Position numbers and translations under genes: made by a program | Shown: positions 58,199 to 64,000 of the stretch, in pieces | Numbering within the stretch: the first letter of the stretch is position 1 | How the letters are laid out: the number at the start of each line of letters is the position of its first letter | From: Roseitalea sp. MMSF_3546 | GTDB lineage: Bacteria; Pseudomonadota; Alphaproteobacteria; Rhizobiales; Rhizobiaceae | NCBI RefSeq assembly: GCF_030732865.1 | Contig: NZ_JASHKB010000001.1 | Location: 62,001-126,000, forward strand | Length of the DNA stretch: 64,000 nucleotides | Direction: 5' to 3' | Notes under the pieces: model-generated | Database searches by the model: none | Seen by the model: the letters and a program-made list of their open reading frames with translations, nothing else | Told to the model about the DNA's origin: nothing

Positions 58199-59122
58199 TC
58201 AGTCGCAGCCGCAATCCAGTTCGCCCGACTTGATGGCCTCGAAGCACGCGATGATATGGTCGGCCACGGCCGAGATGCAGTCATCGGCCTCCCCCCGCGC
58301 GCGCAAGCGTGTCTGGCAGGACGCCAGTTCGGGCAGGCCCTGCCGCTCGCCCAGGCAGATCGCCGGCGCCTTGACATAGGACATGGGCAGCGGCGCGATG
58401 GCGAGATCGGAGCGAATTGCCGCCATTTGCGCCGATGTGTGGGCGCTCTTGTAGGCGATGCGGTAATCGCGGCCGATCCGGCCGAGGCCCTCGACCGCAC
58501 TGGCGCGCCAGGAGCAGCCTTCCTCCCACATCGACACCGGCAGCGGATCGCGCTCCCAGGCGCAGCCTCCCTTGAGTCCGGCCCAGACAAGCGATTCCTC
58601 GATCAGCACCTGGGCGCCCGGTTCGAGAGCATGGGCCTGGCTGGAATTGTACATCACGACGTCGAGTTCGCCGCGCTCGAAGCGCGGTATCAGGTTCTCC
58701 GAATTCTCGATCACGACGTCGACGGCCACGTGCGGATGGCTCTCGGCGAAACGGCTCAGAACCTGTGGCAGCACCCGTTCGCCGTGATCGTCCGGCGCTC
58801 CCAGCCGCACCGTGCCGCGCACGTCCGGCATGACGAACTGCGCCAGCATCTCGTTGGACAGCGCCAGGATGCGCCGGGCGTATCCGACCAGGATCTCCCC
58901 GTTCACGGTCAGTTTCACCGAACGCGAATCGCGCTCGAAGACGCTGGTGCCCAACACTTCCTCGAGCTTCTTGACCTGCATCGAAACGGCGGAGGGCGTG
59001 CGGAACACACGCTCGGCCGCGCGCGAAAAGCTGCCGGTCTCGGCAATGGCGAGGAATGTTCGCAGCAGGTCGATATCCACGGGCGTCCGGTTCGGGGTCC
59101 GTCTGGCGTCATGGACGGTCAT
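58199..59122 (-). CDS. LysR-family transcriptional regulator
   Basis: The 307-residue protein has an N-terminal winged helix-turn-helix (DLLRTFLAIAETGSFSRAAERVFRTPSAVSMQVKKLEEVLG) and a substrate-binding domain with VRLGAPDDHGERVLPQVLSRFAESHP. It has several Cys in the effector domain and ends GELDCGCD; redox sensing is possible but unproven. GGAG precedes the ATG. It is divergent from a DUF1127-type gene, with an inverted repeat between them that may be its binding site. Confidence 0.92.
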   Translation of the reverse strand: MTVHDARRTPNRTPVDIDLLRTFLAIAETGSFSRAAERVFRTPSAVSMQVKKLEEVLGTSVFERDSRSVKLTVNGEILVGYARRILALSNEMLAQFVMPDVRGTVRLGAPDDHGERVLPQVLSRFAESHPHVAVDVVIENSENLIPRFERGELDVVMYNSSQAHALEPGAQVLIEESLVWAGLKGGCAWERDPLPVSMWEEGCSWRASAVEGLGRIGRDYRIAYKSAHTSAQMAAIRSDLAIAPLPMSYVKAPAICLGERQGLPELASCQTRLRARGEADDCISAVADHIIACFEAIKSGELDCGCD

Positions 59123-59153
59123 GGAGTCTCCATTCAGAATTGTTGATCACCGA

Positions 59154-59173
59154 CATCAAATCGTTTCGTTTGA
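59154..59173. promoter_or_regulatory. Possible LysR operator
   Basis: ATCAAA (59154-59159) and TTTGAT (59168-59173) form an inverted repeat with an 8-base centre. It lies 32 bases upstream of the LysR gene and 87 bases before the divergent gene, the usual place for a LysR-type site. Confidence 0.5.
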
Positions 59174-59259
59174 TTGAAGCATGCCGGCACGCCATTGTCC
59201 AGCCCACGGCGCGTTCGTCGCGCCGCATGCTGACACGAAGATCCGAAAGGACCTGGCCA

Positions 59260-59553
59260 ATGACCGTTCACGACACGCGCTTCATCAAGGCCAACAGCCC
59301 CGATGGCTGGCTCCGCCGCCTTGCCCGCCACGCCGCGCTTTGGCTCGACATGCGCCGCGTCACCCTCGCCCAGCGGCGGCGCGAGCGGGCCAACCGCAAG
59401 GCGCTCCTCGAGGTGCTCGACCACGAGGACTGGCTCTACGACGATCTCGGCATCACCCGCGGCGATGTGATATGGGCGGGGCATCTACCGATGCATGTCA
59501 ATGCATGCCGCGAGCTGGAGCGAATTCGGGCGCGCTACAGCCTCGGTCGCTAG
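59260..59553 (+). CDS. DUF1127-type small protein
   Basis: The 97-residue basic protein has a DUF1127-like core, with MRRVTLAQRRRERANRKALLEVLDHEDWLYDDLGITRGDVIWAG as a series of short segments. In other alphaproteobacteria small DUF1127 proteins act in RNA handling and phosphate or stress adaptation. The role of this longer form is unknown. AAAGGA precedes the ATG at 59260. It is divergent from the LysR gene and may be its target. Confidence 0.8.
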   Translation: MTVHDTRFIKANSPDGWLRRLARHAALWLDMRRVTLAQRRRERANRKALLEVLDHEDWLYDDLGITRGDVIWAGHLPMHVNACRELERIRARYSLGR

Positions 59554-59637
59554 GCCCGGCCGCCCGCAAACCCGTCGACTCGATTGCATCGGCGCGAGCG
59601 GCTGGTCCCGCGCCGCAATTGCGGTTAACGTCAACCC

Positions 59638-60858
59638 ATGTTGACGCCAGACCAGCGGCCTGCGCCGCATCGCACGCTGTGCACCGATTGCGGTATCTCG
59701 CGCTCTTCCGACCCCAAGCGATGCGGGCGGGCGTGCCAGTTCATCGCGCCCGACTATCCGGGCCTTGAAACGGCCGTGCACGGCCGCCCGCGCAACGCCG
59801 ACGACAAGCCGGACGAGGCTTTCTTCGGCGTCCATCGCCGCATGTACCGGGCGCGGCTCGCCACCCCGCGCGATGGCGCGCAGTGGACCGGCATCACCAC
59901 GCGCCTTGGCGAGGCGATGCTGGAATCGGGCATGGTCGATGCGGTGCTCGCGGTCAGGCCCGATCCGGACGACCGCTGGAAGCCGGTGCCGGTGATTGTC
60001 ACCCGGTCCGAGGACATGGCGCAGTGCCGCGGCATGCGCATGGGGTTCGCGCCGCTCTTGTCGCTGCTCGAGCCAGCGCGTGCCGCCGGCCATCGGCGCA
60101 TCGCGGTGATCGGCATTCCCTGCCAGGTCTATGCGCTGCGCGCGCTCGAGGCGGAGCTGGGCTTCGAGGCGGTCTATGTCGTCGGCACGCCATGCTCGGA
60201 CAACACGACGACAGAGAATTTCCATGCCTTCCTGGCCCGGCTCGACCCGGCGCCGGAGACGATCTGCTATCTCGAATTTCGCGCCGACTATCGGGTCGAA
60301 CTGCGCTACGACGATGGCCGCGTGCGCGAGATTCCGTTCCTCAAGCTACCGATCGCCGATCTGCCCGCCGATTTCTTCCCGCTGACCTGCCGGACCTGCG
60401 TCGACTACACCAACGCCCTTTCGGACATCACGGTCGGCTATATGGGCGGTCAGGGCGACCAGTGGCTGATCGTGCGCAACGCGCGCGGGGCGGCCATCCT
60501 CGACCTTCTGGCCGGCGAGATCGAACTGTCTGCGCCCGGCTCGAAAGGTGACCGCACGGCGCCGGTCAAGGGCTTCATGGTCAACACCGAGCGCGCCGCC
60601 GGCGGCCTGCCGTTGCGCCGCATGCCGAATTTCTTGCGTGGCATCGTTTCCTGGCTGCAGCCGCGCACCGGGCCGCGCGGGCTCGAATTCGCCCGCGCGC
60701 GCCTCGAAATGAAGGCGATCGAGACGGTTCTGCATCTGCGGCGCCGGCGCCCGGCGGCGATCAAGCACATGGTACCGGACCATGTCTGGGCGCTGGTGGG
60801 CAGATACGGCCTGCACCCGACCGAGGACGAGCGCCCGGCCAAATCCTCCGAAGACTGA
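59638..60858 (+). CDS. BciB-like FrhB/FdhB-family iron-sulfur flavoprotein
   Basis: The 406-residue protein belongs to the coenzyme F420 hydrogenase/dehydrogenase beta-subunit family. It looks most like BciB, the ferredoxin-dependent 8-vinyl reductase of (bacterio)chlorophyll synthesis, and its cyanobacterial relative. Shared blocks are FFGVHRRMYRARL, GAQWTGITTRLGEAML, VIGIPCQVYALR, VVGTPCSDN and DITVGYMGG. Cluster-type cysteines are 15, 18, 29 and 33 at the N-terminus and 251 and 254 in LTCRTCVDY. No other photosynthesis gene is in the window, so function as BciB is probable by similarity only. Confidence 0.78.
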   Translation: MLTPDQRPAPHRTLCTDCGISRSSDPKRCGRACQFIAPDYPGLETAVHGRPRNADDKPDEAFFGVHRRMYRARLATPRDGAQWTGITTRLGEAMLESGMVDAVLAVRPDPDDRWKPVPVIVTRSEDMAQCRGMRMGFAPLLSLLEPARAAGHRRIAVIGIPCQVYALRALEAELGFEAVYVVGTPCSDNTTTENFHAFLARLDPAPETICYLEFRADYRVELRYDDGRVREIPFLKLPIADLPADFFPLTCRTCVDYTNALSDITVGYMGGQGDQWLIVRNARGAAILDLLAGEIELSAPGSKGDRTAPVKGFMVNTERAAGGLPLRRMPNFLRGIVSWLQPRTGPRGLEFARARLEMKAIETVLHLRRRRPAAIKHMVPDHVWALVGRYGLHPTEDERPAKSSED

Positions 60859-60942
60859 AGGCACCCCCTGAACGGGTGGTTTACCTTTCGGTAACCGGGT
60901 CTACCGTTCCCGGCACGAGAAGGGCAGTCCGGGGGCAACGGG

Positions 60943-61623
60943 ATGAAACCACACACGAAACTGGCCGGCGCGCTTGTCGCGCTCGGCGCCATGACCGCAC
61001 TTTCGGCCTGTTCGTCGCTCGGCGGCTCCGAGAGCGCGGCGACCGCCGGGACCACCTCGATCAGCGCCGATGCATTCGCGGCCGCCGCACCGGCCGCTTC
61101 GGGCGGTCAGTGCGCCATGACCATTGCCGGCGGCCCGCCGCCCAAGCCCGCCAAGGGCGCCGATTTCGCCCAGAACGCGGTCGCCAAGAATGTCGGCCGC
61201 AATGTCAGCCGCAACGTGATCGCCAATATCGGCGGCCGTTTCGGCGGCGGGCTGGGCGCGGCGGTCGCCGGCGGGCTCGCACGGAACACGATCCGCACCG
61301 AGCAGGATCTGAAGGGAAGCTGGACGATCACCGACGGCGCGCCCGACTGCGGCTGCCGCATCGACATATCCTCGGGGGTCAATCTCGCCGGCCAGTCCTC
61401 GAACGCCGGCGCGCTCGAGCCGTCCGGCTGCACCTCGCTCGTCTCCAATGCGGCACGCTGGCAACTGGGCGGGCGCAGCTTCACCGGCTACGACACCACG
61501 CTGAAACTGCTGGCATCGGATCGGCGCACGGTTGTGGCAACGCTCAACCGCGACGGCATCAACTACTTCTCCGGCAGCCTGGCCGACGGCACGCCGGTCA
61601 CGCTCTGGCGCCGCGGCGGCTGA
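60943..61623 (+). CDS. Lipoprotein with AprI/Inh protease-inhibitor-like domain
   Basis: The 226-residue protein has a lipoprotein signal (MTALSACSS, lipidated Cys 23), a Gly/Ala-rich middle, and a C-terminal beta-barrel at about residues 125-226. The barrel begins LKGSWTITDGAPDCGCRIDISS and ends LADGTPVTLWRR, the layout of AprI/Inh metalloprotease inhibitors. Such proteins protect the periplasm from secreted serralysin-type proteases, but none is encoded here. It starts 84 bases after the BciB-like gene. Confidence 0.82.
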   Translation: MKPHTKLAGALVALGAMTALSACSSLGGSESAATAGTTSISADAFAAAAPAASGGQCAMTIAGGPPPKPAKGADFAQNAVAKNVGRNVSRNVIANIGGRFGGGLGAAVAGGLARNTIRTEQDLKGSWTITDGAPDCGCRIDISSGVNLAGQSSNAGALEPSGCTSLVSNAARWQLGGRSFTGYDTTLKLLASDRRTVVATLNRDGINYFSGSLADGTPVTLWRRGG

Positions 61624-61638
61624 ACACCGGCCAGCCGC

Positions 61639-62520
61639 TCACTCGCCGGTCCACTCCAGCCGGTAGAGATCGTGCCGCCGGTCGGCGAGATTGCGCACCG
61701 AGCCCTCGCTGCGCGCCCGGTCGAGCGCCGCCATGTCGAGATCGGCGATGATCATCTGCTCGACCTGCGGCTCGGCCTGTGCGGCGATGCCGTCGCGCGC
61801 AAAGCCGTGGTCGGACGGGGTCAGCACCGCCGACTGCGCATAGGCCATGTCGAGATTGGCGACATTGGCAAGCGTTCCGACGAGCCCCGCCGTGACGACG
61901 TAGATCTGGTTTTCCACCGTGCGCGCCTGGCAGCAATGGTGCACACGCAGATGTCCGTGCCGCGTATCGGTGCAATAGGGCACGAAGACGATGCGCGCGC
62001 CCCGGTCGACGAGCCGGCGCGCGGCCTCGGGAAACTCGCTGTCATAGCAGATCAGAATGCCGACCGGCCCGCAATCGGTCTCGATGGCATCGAGCGCCGA
62101 GCCGCCGCCGATGCCCCAGACCGCCCGTTCGTCCGGCGTCGGGTGCAGCTTGTCCTGGCGTGCCAGCGTACCGTCGCGGCCGGCCAGCAAGGCCACATTG
62201 CGCGCCGCGCCGTCATCGAGCCGGGTGGCGTGCGATCCGCCGACGATGTTGATGCGGTATCGCACGGCCAGCGCCGAGAGCCGGTCCGACAGAGCGGCGG
62301 TGTATTCAGTCAGTCGACCGACCGTCTCTTCGGCCGGCACTTCGTCGGGCGCACCGGACAGCAGTTGCAGCGTGACATGTTCGGGAAAGCAGACGAAGTC
62401 GGCGCCATATCCGGCCGCCGCGCGCACATGGTGCTCGAGCCGCGCCAGGAACGCGTCGATCGAGGTCGTCTGCGCGAGCGCCATCTGCACCGATGCCACG
62501 CGAACCGTCGAACCGTTCAT
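61639..62520 (-). CDS. Carbon-nitrogen hydrolase (nitrilase superfamily)
   Basis: The 293-residue protein has the Glu-Lys-Cys triad: Glu 47 in VCFPEHV, Lys 124 in QDKLHPTPDE and Cys 158 in GILICYDSEFPE. A second conserved Glu is in TVENQIYVV. It is probably an amidase; the substrate is unknown. It is 82 bases downstream of the BMP-family gene on the same strand, with a terminator between them, and converges on the lipoprotein gene with a 15-base gap. Confidence 0.92.
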   Translation of the reverse strand: MNGSTVRVASVQMALAQTTSIDAFLARLEHHVRAAAGYGADFVCFPEHVTLQLLSGAPDEVPAEETVGRLTEYTAALSDRLSALAVRYRINIVGGSHATRLDDGAARNVALLAGRDGTLARQDKLHPTPDERAVWGIGGGSALDAIETDCGPVGILICYDSEFPEAARRLVDRGARIVFVPYCTDTRHGHLRVHHCCQARTVENQIYVVTAGLVGTLANVANLDMAYAQSAVLTPSDHGFARDGIAAQAEPQVEQMIIADLDMAALDRARSEGSVRNLADRRHDLYRLEWTGE

Positions 62521-62552
62521 CGGGGGCTCCGATCGTTGCCTTCAAGACAAGA

Positions 62553-62574
62553 CCGCCGGCACGGATGCCGGCGG
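62553..62574 (-). terminator. Intrinsic terminator of the BMP-family gene
   Basis: CCGCCGGC (62553-62560) and GCCGGCGG (62567-62574) form a perfect 8-bp stem with a 6-base loop. On the minus strand it is followed by the T-rich TCTTGTCTTG. It lies 29 bases after the stop of the BMP-family gene. Confidence 0.65.
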
Positions 62575-62602
62575 CCGATGGCGTCATCGCGGTCGGGCTG
62601 CG

Positions 62603-63601
62603 TCAGCCGACCGAGCCGTAGGGGCACTCACTGTCGGTGCGGTAGTCGTGCACGTCGATCTCGCCGGAGATGATCTTCTCGCGGGCCTCCTCGACGGCCT
62701 GCATCATCTCGTCGGTCACCAGCGGCTCGTTGTTCTCGTCCATGGCGACGCCGACGCCGTCCTCGGCGACGCCGAGCACCTGCACGCCGGTTTCGAACTC
62801 GCCTTCCATGCCGTCCTTCATCGCTTCCATGACGGCGACGTCCACGCGCTTGAGCATGGAGGTCAGCACCGAGCCGGGCTGCAGATGGTTCTGGTTGGAG
62901 TCCACGCCGATCGCCAGTTCGCCCGCATCGGCCGCCGCCTGCAGCACGCCGATGCCGGTGCCGCCCGCCGCCGCATAGACCACGTCCGCGCCTTGGGCGA
63001 TCTGCGCATTGGTGATCTCGCCGCCGCGCACCGGATCGTTCCAGGCCGCCGGCGTGTCGCCGGTATAGTTGACGATCACCTCGGCATCGGGGTTCACCGA
63101 CTTCACGCCGCCGACATAGCCGCAGGCAAAGGCCGAGATCAGCGGCACGTTCATGCCGCCCACGAAGCCGACCGTGCCGGTCTCGGACGCCTTGGCGGCC
63201 ATGATCCCGACCAGATAGGAGCCTTCCTGCTCCTTGAAGACGACCGAGCGGACATTGGGCTGGTCGACCACCGCATCGATGATGGCGAAGTTGGTCTCGG
63301 GGAATTCCTGGGCGACCTTCTCGACGGCCGCCGCGGCCGAAAAGCCGGCGATCACCACCGGCGAATGGCCGCGCTCGGCGAAGCGCCGCAGCGCCTGTTC
63401 GCGCTGCGCCTCGTTCTGGATCTCGAACTCGACATAGTCCGTGCCGGTTTCTTCCTTGAAGCGTTCGGCCCCGCCAAAGGCCGCTTCATTGAACGACTTG
63501 TCGAACTTGCCGCCCAGATCGTAGACGATGGCCGGCGTTTCCGCATAGGCGGCCGCCGTCATCGCGGTTGCGGCCAGAAGGCCGAGTGCAATGCGCTTCA
63601 T
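62603..63601 (-). CDS. BMP-family ABC transporter substrate-binding protein
   Basis: The product is a periplasmic binding protein of the basic membrane protein (Med/PnrA) family, usually for nucleosides. The 332-residue protein has a signal peptide (IALGLLAATAMTAAAYA). It continues with IVYDLGGKFDKSFNEAAFGGAERF, NFAIIDAVVDQPNVRSVVFKEQEGSYLVG, VGFVGGMNVPLISAF, VVYAAAGGTGIGVLQAA and GVDSNQNHLQPGSVLTSMLK. GGGAAG precedes the ATG. Permease and ATPase genes are not in the window. Confidence 0.94.
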   Translation of the reverse strand: MKRIALGLLAATAMTAAAYAETPAIVYDLGGKFDKSFNEAAFGGAERFKEETGTDYVEFEIQNEAQREQALRRFAERGHSPVVIAGFSAAAAVEKVAQEFPETNFAIIDAVVDQPNVRSVVFKEQEGSYLVGIMAAKASETGTVGFVGGMNVPLISAFACGYVGGVKSVNPDAEVIVNYTGDTPAAWNDPVRGGEITNAQIAQGADVVYAAAGGTGIGVLQAAADAGELAIGVDSNQNHLQPGSVLTSMLKRVDVAVMEAMKDGMEGEFETGVQVLGVAEDGVGVAMDENNEPLVTDEMMQAVEEAREKIISGEIDVHDYRTDSECPYGSVG

Positions 63602-63731
63602 GCTCACTTCCCTGTTTTCCGGTTTTGACTGCTGCCTCCGCCGGCGGGCGGAGGCCTCCCACAAAGCGGTTTGAAACCGCCCCGGCGGCGACTTTGCACG
63701 CAAGCTCGCGCGCTGTCGATAGAAAACGCGC

Positions 63732-64000
63732 TCAGGCCGTCGCGGCCGGCGCCGGGCAGGAAACGCCGGTGCCCTGCAGCCCGCAATAGCCGCCGGGGTT
63801 CTTGGCGAGATATTGCTGGTGATAGTCCTCGGCGAAATAGAACGTGTCGAGCGGCTTGATCTCGGTGGTGATGGCATCGCGCCGGCCGGCGGCGGCGAGC
63901 GCCTCCTGATAGGCATCGCGCGCCGCCTTGGCCTGCTCGAGCTGTGCCTCGCTCGTCGTCAGGATGGCCGAGCGGTACACCGTGCCCACATCGTTGCCCT
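63732..64000 (-). CDS. msrA: Peptide methionine sulfoxide reductase MsrA (3' part)
   Basis: The product reduces methionine-S-sulfoxide in proteins. Only the C-terminal 89 codons lie in the window; the frame continues past base 64000, so the catalytic GCFWG motif is not seen. Visible are [12 protein letters not shown], the [21 protein letters not shown] block and a late resolving-type Cys region [15 protein letters not shown]. Comparison with known MsrA proteins places this at the C-terminal end. Confidence 0.92.
   Translation of the reverse strand, partial: GNDVGTVYRSAILTTSEAQLEQAKAARDAYQEALAAAGRRDAITTEIKPLDTFYFAEDYHQQYLAKNPGGYCGLQGTGVSCPAPAATA

Overview
This is a gene-dense stretch of a high-GC bacterial chromosome. 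The gene content and order point to an alphaproteobacterium of the Hyphomicrobiales (Rhizobiales) group. The main reasons are the chromosomal run parB-parA-rsmG-mnmG-mnmE-rho-hemJ-hemE, then maf-aroE-coaE-dnaQ-secB-fxsA-timA-mltA-smr, hslU/hslV, the his cluster with a DUF2628 gene and coaA, and parS sites of the TGTTTCACGTGAAACA type. No tRNA, rRNA, CRISPR array, insertion sequence or prophage was seen. This taxonomic placement is inference from gene order and sequence motifs, not from a database search.

Layout. 1-7.3 kb: cell wall (mtgA, an MltB-like transglycosylase), rpmF, a YggS-type PLP protein, and leuS-lptE-holA. 7.3-16.2 kb: a leftward block of chromosome segregation, tRNA modification, Rho and haem genes with three parS sites. 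16.2-16.65 kb: a non-coding, partly AT-rich segment between divergent hemE and maf that I propose as the chromosomal origin. It has DnaA-box-like 9-mers and a tight cluster of GANTC sites, and all genes flanking it point away from it. 16.65-23.6 kb: maf, aroE, coaE, dnaQ, secB, fxsA, timA, mltA, smr and a small XRE regulator. 23.7-27.2 kb: hslV, a GNAT gene, a membrane protein and hslU in one leftward operon.

27.4-33.7 kb: the histidine cluster hisB-DUF2628-hisH ... hisA-(two Uma2 genes)-hisF-hisE-coaA. Accessory material interrupts it twice. The first insertion is a lower-GC segment with an opposing small putative DNA-binding gene, a structured RNA-like region ending in an intrinsic terminator, and a fresh promoter with repeated inverted repeats before hisA. 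The second is a tandem pair of Uma2-family nuclease-like genes whose 3' halves are almost identical in DNA sequence. This is the least ordinary part of the window.

33.8-41.3 kb: alkB, cytochrome bd oxidase (cydAB), a small zinc-ribbon protein, an RhlE-type RNA helicase and gyrB. 41.5-52.9 kb: metabolic and repair genes (usg, VOC, AlkD-like, aldo/keto reductase, P450, malate synthase G, a K+-channel-like protein, PfkB kinase, GST, queG, a YeeZ-like NAD-dependent protein, an RlpA-like protein). 52.9-64 kb: a large L,D-transpeptidase, polA, a LysR regulator facing a DUF1127-type gene, a BciB/FrhB-type iron-sulfur flavoprotein (a hint of bacteriochlorophyll chemistry), an AprI/Inh-domain lipoprotein, a nitrilase-family hydrolase, a BMP-family binding protein, and the 3' end of msrA.

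Most of the window is housekeeping. The observations that deserve a second look are the proposed origin with its GANTC cluster, the interruptions of the his cluster, the Uma2 gene-conversion tract, the bistable hairpin pair between rho and mnmE, the BciB-like gene, and a pair of perfect palindromes spaced exactly 20 bp apart near 48.45 kb.
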